A stretch of 48,943 nt of DNA from Trichococcus collinsii (GCF_900107505.1 NZ_FNQH01000001.1:720901-769843), one strand, 5' to 3'; shown: positions 41,290-48,698, counted from the stretch's first letter. Notes: a model not told the origin generated them from the letters alone. A program made the numbers and translations.

Positions 41290-41474
41290 CATTCTCGCTC
41301 CTTTATATCCAATATTTTTTTGATTCTTTCTTTCTGCTCAGTCGCTTTTCGTCTTCCGTAAATTATGTCGGACAAGTACGGTTGCGAAATTTCTAGCAAT
41401 TTGGCCAAATCTGACATGTTCATGTTTCTTTTTGCCAACTCAACTTTCACCTTTAAACCGAAATCCGTAGGCAT
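41289..41474 (-). CDS. Cro-like HTH regulator
   Basis: 61 residues, XRE-type helix-turn-helix (MNMSDLAKLLEISQPYLSDI, IYGRRKATEQKERIK). GGAGGTGAGAAA precedes the ATG. First gene of the leftward early operon, divergent from the repressor, so it is probably the lytic switch regulator. Confidence 0.85.
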   Translation of the reverse strand: MPTDFGLKVKVELAKRNMNMSDLAKLLEISQPYLSDIIYGRRKATEQKERIKKILDIKERE

Positions 41475-41528
41475 TTTCTCACCTCCTAAAATATTTTTAT
41501 TATTTTAGCTATTTTATTTAGCTTTCCG

Positions 41529-41556
41529 TTGACATTCCTATCCAAAGTGATAATAT
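41529..41556 (+). promoter_or_regulatory. Candidate promoter toward the repressor
   Basis: TTGACA, 16 bases, TAATAT. It would give the repressor transcript a leader of about 190 bases. An additional promoter closer to 41751 is possible but not clear. Confidence 0.4.
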
Positions 41557-41666
41557 TAAGGCATAGCAAACAAGGCCTGAAATTACCACATAAACAAAGC
41601 GTTTGGCGACGGCTTTTCATTGGTTTTTCGTTGTCTTTGGAAGCTACAAATCTTAGCTACATACAC

Positions 41667-41709
41667 ATTGTATTATCAGATGTGATAGAAGTCAACACTT
41701 TTCTATCAC
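41667..41709 (-). promoter_or_regulatory. Early lytic promoter with repressor operators
   Basis: On the minus strand TTGACT (41695-41690), 17 bases, TACAAT (41672-41667). It is flanked by a 9-base inverted repeat GTGATAGAA (41682-41690) and TTCTATCAC (41701-41709). A second dyad TATCA/TGATA lies at about 41674-41687. These are likely CI/Cro sites. Transcript leader of roughly 185 bases to cro. Confidence 0.7.
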
Positions 41710-41750
41710 TTTGGACAATTTTTTGTGTTGCGCTTTTAAGGATGATTGAT

Positions 41751-42080
41751 ATGACGGTTTTTGACAGAGTGAAAAATTTAGCGGACAAGAGAGGTATGTC
41801 GATTGCTGACGTTGAAGAAAAGGTCGGAATGGGTAAAAATGCTATTTATAAATGGAAAAGGCAAAATGCAGCAACCGATAAACTGGAACTTGTTGCTGAT
41901 TATTTCGATGTATCTATCGACTACTTATTAGGAAGAGCGGAAAAATCAAAAGAATCTGATCCGGCTAAAGATTTAGATGAGATACTCGACAAAGCAATGA
42001 GTTTTGACGGAAAACCTCTCACCGAAATCGACAAAGAGGCTATTAGGGCGTTCTTGCAAGGGAGATTTAGTTCTAAGTGA
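41751..42080 (+). CDS. CI-like repressor (HTH)
   Basis: 109 residues from ATG 41751 (MTVFDRVKNLADKRGMSIAD), with AAGGA eight bases upstream. XRE-type HTH (VEEKVGMGKNAIYKWKRQNA, KLELVADYFDVSIDYLLGRA). The C-terminal tail is short and there is no LexA-like protease domain, so induction probably works through the neighbouring ImmA-like protease or the antirepressor. Confidence 0.85.
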   Translation: MTVFDRVKNLADKRGMSIADVEEKVGMGKNAIYKWKRQNAATDKLELVADYFDVSIDYLLGRAEKSKESDPAKDLDEILDKAMSFDGKPLTEIDKEAIRAFLQGRFSSK

Positions 42081-42090
42081 GGTGAGTTTA

Positions 42091-42438
42091 TTGTTACGGA
42101 TACGGGAGAAACTTGGCAAATTAGGAATCAAATTGGAATTCATCGAAATGGAATCCAAGGGCTGTTTTATAAATGACTTGGAGACCATGTTTGTTAATAG
42201 CGCTTTATCAGAAGATGAAATGAAAATGGTTATATACCACGAAATGAAGCACGCATTGGACCATGCTGACTACGCATTTTTGTACAAAGAGCCAATTTAT
42301 CTAATTAAAATGGAGTCTGAAGCCAACGAATATATGGTCAGGAAAATTATCGAAGATAATGGAGGCGTCTATAATTACACTCAAGTGATAGAAGAATTCA
42401 AAATTGGCATGGGGTCAGATATTCGTTTTGCAAAATAA
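42091..42438 (+). CDS. ImmA/IrrE-type metallopeptidase
   Basis: 115 residues from TTG 42091, after GAGGTGAG (a GTG at 42082 is also possible). MVIYHEMKHALDH is the HExxH zinc motif of ImmA-like peptidases, with the later Glu in ESEANEYM as probable third ligand. Directly follows the repressor, which ImmA proteins typically cleave or inactivate on induction. Confidence 0.85.
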   Translation: MLRIREKLGKLGIKLEFIEMESKGCFINDLETMFVNSALSEDEMKMVIYHEMKHALDHADYAFLYKEPIYLIKMESEANEYMVRKIIEDNGGVYNYTQVIEEFKIGMGSDIRFAK

Positions 42439-42502
42439 TAGAAGCGGCTACTAAATGAATCGGATTTTATTTTGCACATAACAGAAAAGGAGTGGCTTAT
42501 TT

Positions 42503-43066
42503 ATGGCTGGACTATTCGATAAATTCAAGAAAGAAAAAGGGGATTTCGAAGCAACTTCAACCTTCGGGAGTATTAAGGTTGATGATAACAGGAGGATTTT
42601 TAAAATAGCAGGGAGATTAATCCCTTATGCTGATTTAGTCAGCTTTGAGTTACTGGAAGATGGGAAAATAATTACGGAAGGCGGTATCGATATCGGAAGG
42701 GCCGCTATAGGTGGAGCATTTTTCGGGATAGCCGGTGCTGGTATTGGAGGTTTTTCTAAAATGAAGAAGGAAGACAAGGAGTTCTGTACAAGCATGCAGA
42801 TTCTTGTAACACTAAGGAATCAGAAATATGGAGCAGTGACGGTTCCGTTTATTTTCCTGAAAACGGACAAATCTAAAGCTACATATTCGTTGGCAAGAAC
42901 GAATGCGAAAGCGACGTTGAGTGGGTTGAATTACATCCTCGAAATGAATGCGGACAAAACAATTTTAGGTTTCGATAACTTGAAAAAGTTAAAAGAGCTT
43001 TTCGATTTAGGTATTTTGACTGAAGGTGAATACGACAGCAAGAAAAAAGATATCCTGGGACTTTGA
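42503..43066 (+). CDS. SHOCT-domain protein with glycine-rich hydrophobic segment
   Basis: 187 residues. N-terminal PH-like part (STFGSIKVDDNRRIFKIAG), a Gly-rich hydrophobic stretch (RAAIGGAFFGIAGAGIGGFS) and a C-terminal SHOCT domain (LKKLKELFDLGILTEGEYDS). AAAGGAGTGG precedes the ATG. Lies with the lysogeny genes, so expression in the lysogen and a superinfection role are possible, unproven. Confidence 0.75.
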   Translation: MAGLFDKFKKEKGDFEATSTFGSIKVDDNRRIFKIAGRLIPYADLVSFELLEDGKIITEGGIDIGRAAIGGAFFGIAGAGIGGFSKMKKEDKEFCTSMQILVTLRNQKYGAVTVPFIFLKTDKSKATYSLARTNAKATLSGLNYILEMNADKTILGFDNLKKLKELFDLGILTEGEYDSKKKDILGL

Positions 43067-43075
43067 TTTTTGCAA

Positions 43076-43123
43076 TAAAAAAATACCTCACTCCCCCAGT
43101 TTGGCGACCGAGAAGTGAGGTAT
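43076..43123 (-). terminator. Hairpin with minus-strand T run
   Basis: ATACCTCACT pairs with AGTGAGGTAT over a 21-base loop. The minus-strand product ends in TTTTTTT. It may prevent leftward read-through from the integrase region into the lysogeny operon. Confidence 0.5.
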
Positions 43124-43139
43124 GGGAACAGCGTACGAA

Positions 43140-43167
43140 ACGTTGAATAGCTCAACGTCTTTTTTTG
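43140..43167 (+). terminator. Terminator after the SHOCT gene
   Basis: ACGTTGA, five-base loop, TCAACGT, then CTTTTTTT. It separates the repressor operon from the integrase, which needs its own transcript or read-through. Confidence 0.75.
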
Positions 43168-43208
43168 TACCTGTACGCCCTATTTTAACACAAGTAGGAG
43201 GTAAAAAG

Positions 43209-44330
43209 ATGTGGATTGAAGAATTACCGAACGGTAAATTCAAGTATGTAGAACGGTATACGGATCCCCTTACCGGGAAAACGGCAAAAGTATCCTTAAC
43301 ACACATAAAGAATAATAATCGTGTCGAAAAGGAAATGCTCAAGAAGCTCCAAGAGAAAATCGAAGGAAAGCTAAAAAAGACAAGTGCGGATATAAATTTT
43401 GAAGTGCTGACAAAAAAGTGGCTAGCCGTTTATAAAAAGCAGGTGCGTTTGAGCACTTATAACAATAACGTTTCTTACGTGAATACGATAAATAAAGAAA
43501 TTGGATCCATCTCGTTGAAAGCACTAACCGGCGCTCATCTTAATTCGGTTATCCTGCATCTATTTGATCTTGGCTATGTGTATGATACCGTAAAAGGTAT
43601 GACCGCAACTATTCGTAAAATTGTGAATTTCGCCCTGAAGTACGGTTTTTTAGCAGACAGGAATATTCTTCATGAAATCGAACTCCCAAGGATAAATGTC
43701 ACTAAAAAAGATGAGTTCAAATATTTGGAACGAAATGAATTACAAACGGTTGTCGGCCAATTAGAAGAAAAAAACTACGGTGAGTTAGGAAGGATGTGCC
43801 TGATCCAGGCATACACAGGTATGCGTTACGGCGAAATGGTATCTTTAGATTATACAAAGCACATCAATTTTCAGGATAAGACCATTCTGATCGAACGCAC
43901 CTGGTACCACCGGAGAAGAATATTCCAACCTACGAAGGGCGGGAAGCCGCGCACGATACATTTTAATGCGGAAACCGAAAAGCTGCTGAAGGAACAAATA
44001 CGCCATACGAAAATAAAATCCATGCAGCTTGGTTTGGATAAAAATCAGCGGCTTTTGTTTATTAACGGAAAAAGCGAACCATTCACAAACAGCTATGCCA
44101 ACGAACTGTTGGGGAAATACACAGACATTCCGGGCAAGCGTGTTACCACCCACATTTTCAGGCACACGTTTATTAGCTTGATGGTTGAGCAAGGCCACAC
44201 ATCAAACATCATCGCGAAGCACGTTGGACACGCGAACACCGATATGATCGAAAAGGTTTATTCCCACTTCACGAATAAAATGGACGAAGATCTGACGAAT
44301 GCAATTGACGGATTTTCTCTCTCCGTATAA
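43209..44330 (+). CDS. int: Tyrosine integrase
   Basis: 373 residues from ATG 43209, after GTAGGAGGTAAAAAG. The N-terminus WIEELPNGKFKYVERYTDPL is the arm-binding AP2-like type. Catalytic residues: Arg in AYTGMRYGE, Lys region in PTKGGKPRTIHF, HxxR in HIFRHTFISL, His in HVGHANTDM and Tyr in EKVYSHF. Placed beside candidate attP repeats. Responsible for prophage integration. Confidence 0.95.
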   Translation: MWIEELPNGKFKYVERYTDPLTGKTAKVSLTHIKNNNRVEKEMLKKLQEKIEGKLKKTSADINFEVLTKKWLAVYKKQVRLSTYNNNVSYVNTINKEIGSISLKALTGAHLNSVILHLFDLGYVYDTVKGMTATIRKIVNFALKYGFLADRNILHEIELPRINVTKKDEFKYLERNELQTVVGQLEEKNYGELGRMCLIQAYTGMRYGEMVSLDYTKHINFQDKTILIERTWYHRRRIFQPTKGGKPRTIHFNAETEKLLKEQIRHTKIKSMQLGLDKNQRLLFINGKSEPFTNSYANELLGKYTDIPGKRVTTHIFRHTFISLMVEQGHTSNIIAKHVGHANTDMIEKVYSHFTNKMDEDLTNAIDGFSLSV

Positions 44331-44335
44331 CACTC

Positions 44336-44561
44336 TGCCCCTTTTCTGCCCCTTAACACTTTGATTATCATCCTAGGTGTTGTCATATCAACGGACGCGC
44401 CCAAAAACAAATACTTCCATCGTAATAGCATGAGTTTTATGACTATGCATGAACAGGTGAGAATATCCTTTATTTATAAAGGTTTTAGAGTCTTGCGTTT
44501 AGACCACAAAAGAAGAGAGAAGATAAAAAGGGGCATCTTTTGCCCCTTTTTTGCCCCCTAA
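44336..44561. other. Candidate attP with arm-type repeats
   Basis: An imperfect direct repeat TGCCCCTTTT(C/T)TGCCCC plus C/T-TAA occurs at 44336-44356 and 44541-44561, just downstream of int. Between them is CCTTTAT-TT-ATAAAGG (44467-44482), a symmetric possible core. The attachment core itself cannot be proved without attL/attR. Confidence 0.4.
44526..44552 (+). terminator. Integrase terminator
   Basis: AAAAGGGGCA, four-base loop, TTGCCCCTTTTTT on the plus strand. The stem overlaps the second arm-type repeat. Confidence 0.85.
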
Positions 44562-44564
44562 ATA

Positions 44565-44594
44565 CAAAAAAACTCCCGCTGATCAGACGGGAGT
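44565..44594 (-). terminator. Leftward terminator of the tRNA-like transcript
   Basis: ACTCCCG pairs with CGGGAGT around nine bases. On the minus strand a TTTTTTT run follows. It faces the integrase terminator. Confidence 0.75.
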
Positions 44595-44802
44595 TGTAAG
44601 TTGCCTTGTAAATATCCTTTTGCGTTGTTCAGGTCCTGCGCGTTGCTCTCATTGTTTGTGTCAGGTCGTTCGCACCTCGGATATTCGTGGCGTGCCGGTT
44701 GTAACCAAAAGATGCAATCTGCATGTCCGTGAGAATCGAATGATAGCACTTTGGCCAGCCTTACTAGCGATATATCTGCCTTTATTATAACATAAATCCA
44801 AC

Positions 44803-44840
44803 AAAAAAGCCCTTCGCAATAACAAGCGAGAGGCTTTTTT
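44803..44840. terminator. Bidirectional terminator-like hairpin
   Basis: AAAAAAGCC(C)TTCGC pairs with GCGA(GA)GGCTTTTTT. Lies downstream of the tRNA-like segment on the minus strand, so most leftward transcripts may end here. The stretch 44595-44802 beyond has no gene I can support. Confidence 0.7.
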
Positions 44841-44911
44841 AAGAGCGTGATAACATTGGCGCGTCAACGTTTTTCACTTTGTGACCGACAAAGATGTCGG
44901 TCAGTAATTTA

Positions 44912-45112
44912 AATCTCGGCAAGGATTTGCACCTTACATATTCATACAGTTTTTGAACTCGTCATCTTGGCGTTTGTATTGCTGGCACGACTCGAACGTG
45001 TCTTCTTGATTAAAAATCAAGCGTGCTACCAATAACACTTACAACCAAACACCCACGGGATCTACCCCCATAACTGTTTTCACTATGCGTCTACCTATTC
45101 CGCCACGAGATC
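44912..45112 (-). ncRNA. Possible split tRNA-Leu-like or structured RNA
   Basis: The 5' part (minus strand from 45112) reads GATCTCG, then TGGCGGAATAGGTAGACGCA, a class II tRNA-Leu D arm. The 3' part (44936-44912) is a T-arm-like GTAAGG/CCTTGC hairpin with loop TGCAAAT, followed by CGAGATT, which pairs with GATCTCG (one G-T). The two halves are about 150 bases apart and enclose the Lys-type element. No normal Leu anticodon loop is visible. May be an invaded tRNA gene or another structured RNA. Confidence 0.3.
44972..45050 (-). tRNA. Degenerate tRNA-Lys(UUU)-like element
   Basis: Minus strand: D arm GTGTTATTGGTAGCAC, anticodon arm CTTGA-TTTTTAA-TCAAG (45021-45005, anticodon UUU at 45014-45012) and T-loop TTCGAGT in a CACG/CGTG stem. 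The outer GTTTG/CAAAC pair could form a stem but leaves extra bases on both sides, so the acceptor stem is not normal. Probably a decayed or unusual phage tRNA. Confidence 0.4.
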
Positions 45113-45150
45113 GCACGGACGCTCGCAAGCACTCCCGCACTGGTCAGTTA

Positions 45151-45185
45151 ATTATACCACATAACTGGTCGAATTCGACCAGTTA
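45151..45185 (-). promoter_or_regulatory. Promoter with 24-bp perfect palindrome
   Basis: Minus strand TGTGGTATAAT is an extended -10 (TATAAT 45156-45151). Upstream, TAACTGGTCGAA meets its exact reverse complement TTCGACCAGTTA at 45162-45185. A third half-site ACTGGTCAGTT lies at 45140-45150. It would transcribe the tRNA-like block. A regulator binding ACTGGTC is implied. Confidence 0.55.
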
Positions 45186-45206
45186 AAACCACTCGAATTC
45201 GATGGG

Positions 45207-46649
45207 TTATCCTAAAACTTGCGTGATTGTTGCACCTTTGTCTGTATCATAGTAAAGGCCGACAGTACCAAAATTTTCCAACTCAACAATCAGCACCTTG
45301 CCACCATTGCGCTCGCCCAGGATTGTATACACGCACTCGCCGTTCGGCCCTTCGAGTGAAATAACATCACCGGCCGTGTATGGTCCTTCAGGTGGATAGG
45401 TCGTCCAGTTTTGTCCGTTTGGCAGATGTAACAATGATGCGACTACTACTTTGTCTTTTTCGATAGCACGTTTGTCAATCCAGCCGACGCCTTTTGCATT
45501 GGCGTACTCACCGGTTTCGTTTTCCTCGTAGAAATAAAACTTCTTGCCAACGTGCGCATCCGTCGTGCCCCAGTTAATCATAGCATCCTCGCCCCATGGT
45601 TTCGAGTCGATAGAATAGCCGCCGCTGATAACGGTCGCGTCATAGCTGACCGGAACGCGCGTTTGTACGACTGGTTCAGGTGCTGCCGCTTGCGCTGGTT
45701 GAGCCAACTTAGCACGGAAAGCATCCATCTGCGCTTTGGTATATCCCGGACATGAGGAATTATTATAAATCTCATTGTGTCCTTTTACGTTACTTGCTGA
45801 GATATTCAAATCGCTCATAATCTTACGTGTAAGCCATTCTCTAGCTGCCACTTGTGCAGGTGAATAGTCGTTTCCATTTCCAGCCTCAACACTGATGTGG
45901 ACGACATAGCCATTGTTATTATACACGCCCCAGGTAATGCGCTCATAGTCGTAGTTTTGCCAGATATTCCCGTCAGCGTCAATATAAAAATGATAGCCGC
46001 CGCGATCCCATCCGAGAGTGTTTTTCCAATACTCTTCATGGCCGGTAATAAATTTACGGACCGAACGCATAACCGCTGAATAGTGCCACCCGATTGTGGT
46101 AATTGCTGATAAGTTACGGTCCTTGCTTTGTCCACCTAGCGCTGAGTCTCGTCTGTCATTGATTACATAACTCATAGTTTTTTCTCCTTCCAATTCATCC
46201 CATCGCTGTAAGTCGTTCGCCTCTATAATCGCGATTAATTTAGTTCCATAAGCAGAATCAGTAGCATATGTTTTGGCCAAAGCATTACAAACAGTTTTAT
46301 AGTCCGTTCCGCCAATCACAGCAGCGTAGTGAGTCTTCCGGAATTCCGTCGATGTGAAGAAATCACTATGATCCTGCACTGATGCTTGCCATGTTGGATA
46401 TTTACGAAACTTCGAAGATTGCGGAAGCATTGAGCCAGTTATTTCCTCGTTCGATGTCATCGTGTGAATTTCTCCGGACCAGGGCGCGCTTGCCTTAATC
46501 CCGAATAGATTGTTTGCAACTTTTGCTAACGGGCTAGTCCCGGATGCGGATTCCAGTATAAATTGGGCCGCGGTAACCGATGGCAAAATGATATGATCAT
46601 TTTGCCAAACTTGGATAACCTTTGATTTTATATCTGCTAGCGTAACCAT
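45207..46649 (-). CDS. Endolysin: glucosaminidase + N-acetylmuramoyl-L-alanine amidase + binding domain
   Basis: 480 residues from ATG 46649, behind AAAGGAGCGTAGCG. Residues 1-150: GH73-type glucosaminidase (AAQFILESASGTSPLAKVAN with probable catalytic Glu, NNLFGIKA). Residues about 160-330: amidase-2 (TTIGWHYSAVM, GGYHFYIDADGNIWQN, VHISVEAGNG, VKGHNEIYNNSSCPGY), with zinc His and the final Cys. C-terminal: SH3/GW-like repeats for wall binding. An internal AAGGAG at 46189-46184 precedes ATG 46175 (MSYVINDRRDSALGG), so a second amidase-only product is likely. Confidence 0.95.
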   Translation of the reverse strand: MVTLADIKSKVIQVWQNDHIILPSVTAAQFILESASGTSPLAKVANNLFGIKASAPWSGEIHTMTSNEEITGSMLPQSSKFRKYPTWQASVQDHSDFFTSTEFRKTHYAAVIGGTDYKTVCNALAKTYATDSAYGTKLIAIIEANDLQRWDELEGEKTMSYVINDRRDSALGGQSKDRNLSAITTIGWHYSAVMRSVRKFITGHEEYWKNTLGWDRGGYHFYIDADGNIWQNYDYERITWGVYNNNGYVVHISVEAGNGNDYSPAQVAAREWLTRKIMSDLNISASNVKGHNEIYNNSSCPGYTKAQMDAFRAKLAQPAQAAAPEPVVQTRVPVSYDATVISGGYSIDSKPWGEDAMINWGTTDAHVGKKFYFYEENETGEYANAKGVGWIDKRAIEKDKVVVASLLHLPNGQNWTTYPPEGPYTAGDVISLEGPNGECVYTILGERNGGKVLIVELENFGTVGLYYDTDKGATITQVLG

Positions 46650-46651
46650 CG

Positions 46652-46891
46652 CTACGCTCCTTTCAATGTTTTCGTTGCCGCGTCCCATACGCCTGACGCT
46701 GAGGCCCCATACAGCAATCCTTCAAACGCGTTGACAAAGATGTCACCCTTGTAAATAAAGCCGTAAAGAGCGCCAAATAGCGCCCCAAAAACTACAGCAA
46801 CAAATGCCAGATACTTGCTTTCTAACCCCGCACGTTTGGCCATTTCCACAGCAATCATCGTGATTGGCGCAATAAAAATATTAAATTCCAT
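46652..46891 (-). CDS. Holin
   Basis: 79 residues, two hydrophobic segments (IAPITMIAVEMAKRAGL and FVAVVFGALFGALYGFIY) with GLLYGASASGVWDAATK at the end, typical of a Firmicute phage holin. Directly before the endolysin. Confidence 0.85.
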   Translation of the reverse strand: MEFNIFIAPITMIAVEMAKRAGLESKYLAFVAVVFGALFGALYGFIYKGDIFVNAFEGLLYGASASGVWDAATKTLKGA

Positions 46892-47219
46892 CTTCTTTTT
46901 CCCCTTTCAAATTTTCGTTCTCGATTTTCAACGTATCGTTTTCTTCGCGCAGCGATTCGATTTCATCTTCCAATCTTTCAACGACAACTTTATATCCATT
47001 GATATCTTTGACATATTTATTTTCGATGTCTTTGATCTGCGATTTAAGTTGTTTGACCTCTTCGCCCAAAGCGTCCACCTGCTCTTTATAAAAAGTAAAA
47101 AGCTTCGTGATATTCTCTGTGTATTGTTGCTCTACTGATCCATTTGTCTGCTTATTTGCAACGGAAAAAGTGACCATGCCTGTGACAGCACTTGCGATGA
47201 TTGCGGATATCCATTCCAT
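46881..47219 (-). CDS. TM/coiled-coil lysis-associated protein
   Basis: 112 residues. One N-terminal transmembrane helix (MEWISAIIASAVTGMVTFSV), then a long coiled coil (KEQVDALGEEVKQLKSQIKD to ENDTLKIENENLKGEKEDGI). Located before the holin. Resembles XhlA-like or holin-accessory proteins in layout, but sequence identity is unclear. Confidence 0.65.
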   Translation of the reverse strand: MEWISAIIASAVTGMVTFSVANKQTNGSVEQQYTENITKLFTFYKEQVDALGEEVKQLKSQIKDIENKYVKDINGYKVVVERLEDEIESLREENDTLKIENENLKGEKEDGI

Positions 47220-47240
47220 TTTTCACGCTCCCTATTCAAA

Positions 47241-47269
47241 TTAAAAAGGCTGCCCAAATGGACAACCTT
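47241..47269 (-). terminator. Terminator of the recombinase gene
   Basis: Minus strand AAGGTTGTCC, four-base loop, GGGCAGCCTT (8 of 10 paired), then TTTAATTT. Isolates the recombinase from the lysis genes. Confidence 0.6.
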
Positions 47270-47276
47270 CAGACTG

Positions 47277-48278
47277 TTATTGCACAAAGCGTTTATGTGC
47301 GTTTTTCTTTCGTTCTTCGCTTACCATGATATAGCGTAAAGTTGTTGACGGGTTGCTGTGGCCGAGCAATTGCTGCAGGTCTCCTAGTTCGATGCCGTTG
47401 TTGATTGCCATCGTTGCCATGCTATGCCTAAAGACGTGCGGAGTGACTTTTTTACTCGTTTCGACGCGTGATGCAATTTTGTTGATGATGTTCCGGATAG
47501 CCACCGTGGTCATCTGCCTGTATGGGCGCCGGTTTGTGGTGAAGAGATATTCGCAATCGTCTTCTTCAAATTGCCGGTCCACCAGATATTTCTTCAGCTG
47601 GTAGATTGCTTTCCCGTTCAGGTAAACGATCCGTTCCTTGTTGCCTTTTCCGATGACGGGCAAGCTACCGTTCTGCCAATCAATGGTTGCGGTTTTCATT
47701 CCAGCCAATTCACTGATCCGACATCCTGTTGAGTAGAAGACTTCTACAAGTGCCCGTTCCCTCGAATCCTGGCAGGCGTCCCGAATCATTTCAAGCTCAT
47801 CCGGGCTCATGGCCTTCGGCAGGCGCTTTTCCTGTTTCGGAGTTCGTATTTTTGCAGTGGGATCGTGCAGGATAAATTCTTCTGCAGTCATCCACTTATA
47901 AAAAGCTTTCAGTGTAGATAGTTTTTTAGCTACGGTACTGGCAGCCCATTGGGGATTGGATGCCAGGAACCTTCTCACATCAGAAGTCGTCACTTGGACA
48001 ACCGCCTTGTTTACAAATTCCGAGAATGACATGAGATCATAACGGTTACCTTGTAGTGTTTGTTCGCTGTACCCTTCGATTCGAAGAGCGCTTAGGTAAA
48101 AGTCCACCTTATCCTTAAAATCATTCTCTAGGGCTTCCAGTGTCTTCCTATCAACGGTGTAATTGTTTGTGACTTCCTCGAAACGTAATTTTAGTTTGAC
48201 TATATCTGCATCGGGAATGAGAGTGGCTGCAATTGTTTCCAGTTCCATGAGTAGCCTTGCTGTATCGTTCGCTACCAT
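47277..48278 (-). CDS. Second tyrosine recombinase (XerC/D-like)
   Basis: 333 residues from ATG 48278, behind AAAGGAGGAATACTG (the longer frame to 48350 is rejected). SAM-like N-terminal domain (YSEQTLQGNRYDLMSFSEF). Catalytic set complete: Arg in YSTGCRISELAGM, Lys in GKGNKERIVYL, HVFRHSMATM, LLGHSNPSTT and Tyr in RYIMVSEE. Shorter and different from the integrase at 43.2 kb. Divergent from the RHH gene. It may act in phase variation, dimer resolution or as a mobile cassette enzyme. Confidence 0.9.
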   Translation of the reverse strand: MVANDTARLLMELETIAATLIPDADIVKLKLRFEEVTNNYTVDRKTLEALENDFKDKVDFYLSALRIEGYSEQTLQGNRYDLMSFSEFVNKAVVQVTTSDVRRFLASNPQWAASTVAKKLSTLKAFYKWMTAEEFILHDPTAKIRTPKQEKRLPKAMSPDELEMIRDACQDSRERALVEVFYSTGCRISELAGMKTATIDWQNGSLPVIGKGNKERIVYLNGKAIYQLKKYLVDRQFEEDDCEYLFTTNRRPYRQMTTVAIRNIINKIASRVETSKKVTPHVFRHSMATMAINNGIELGDLQQLLGHSNPSTTLRYIMVSEERKKNAHKRFVQ

Positions 48279-48303
48279 CAGTATTCCTCCTTTAGGCATA
48301 TTA

Positions 48304-48373
48304 TATATACCGTATGCCTTGTGAATACATAATACACCTTCCGCTTGCATGCGTCAAGCGTATGGTATATATT
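48304..48373. promoter_or_regulatory. Divergent operator/promoter of recombinase and RHH
   Basis: Plus strand promoter C: TTGCAT (48345-48350), 17 bases, TATATT (48368-48373) with TATGGTATATATT. Minus strand: GGCATACGGTATATATAA-TATGCC, whose ends GGCATA/TATGCC form a dyad. Both share TA(C/T)GGTATATA with promoter B at 21.6 kb. Probably autoregulated by the RHH protein. Confidence 0.6.
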
Positions 48374-48404
48374 AGACATATAGAGAAATTAGGGAGGCAA
48401 CAGA

Positions 48405-48566
48405 ATGGATACCGAGGATAAAGTCGTCAGGATCATAAACAATTTTCCCGAATCGCTTGTAAAAAGAGTTGAAGATTACCAGCATCAGCATCACATGAGA
48501 ACAAGGAAAGACGCGTTCATCGAATTAATCGAAAAGGGATTGAAACAAGAAGAGCCTGCTGAATGA
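48405..48566 (+). CDS. Ribbon-helix-helix DNA-binding protein
   Basis: 53 residues (MDTEDKVVRIINNFPESLVK, then RVEDYQHQHHMRTRKDAFIE). Arc/CopG-type RHH pattern with a beta strand KVVRIIN. GGGAGG precedes ATG. Likely binds the divergent operator and controls the recombinase, perhaps the accessory promoters too. Confidence 0.75.
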   Translation: MDTEDKVVRIINNFPESLVKRVEDYQHQHHMRTRKDAFIELIEKGLKQEEPAE

Positions 48567-48586
48567 TCAGCAAGCTCTCTTTTTTT
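48553..48586 (+). terminator. RHH gene terminator
   Basis: AGCCTGCTGA, ATGA loop, TCAGCAAGCT (9 of 10 paired), then CTCTTTTTTT. The stem overlaps the last codons. Confidence 0.8.
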
Positions 48587-48643
48587 CTCTACACTACTCC
48601 ACATTACTCTACTTTTTTGCAATGTAAGTGAGAATAGTTTTTT

Positions 48644-48667
48644 AAAAACAGCCGTTATGAAAACGGC
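48644..48667 (-). terminator. Terminator after the SGNH hydrolase
   Basis: GCCGTT/AACGGC hairpin; on the minus strand it is followed by TGTTTTTAAAAAAC. Thus the recombinase/RHH cassette lies between terminators. Confidence 0.6.
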
Positions 48668-48698
48668 CGCTTTCATTTCATCTACTTTTCATTATGGT

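Noticed and set aside
44361-44561. Small plus-strand frame after the integrase
   Set aside because: No good ribosome binding site; it runs through the candidate attP and the integrase terminator.
44635-44780. Further tRNA-like pieces (AGGT/ACCT and ATGCA/TGCAT hairpins)
   Set aside because: No consistent D, anticodon and T arms could be aligned on either strand.
44661-44867. Minus-strand frame in the non-coding block
   Set aside because: Overlaps terminators, lacks a ribosome binding site and has no protein-like composition.
47277-48350. Longer start of the second recombinase at 48350
   Set aside because: The 24 extra residues run across the promoter and operator; an excellent ribosome binding site precedes ATG 48278.
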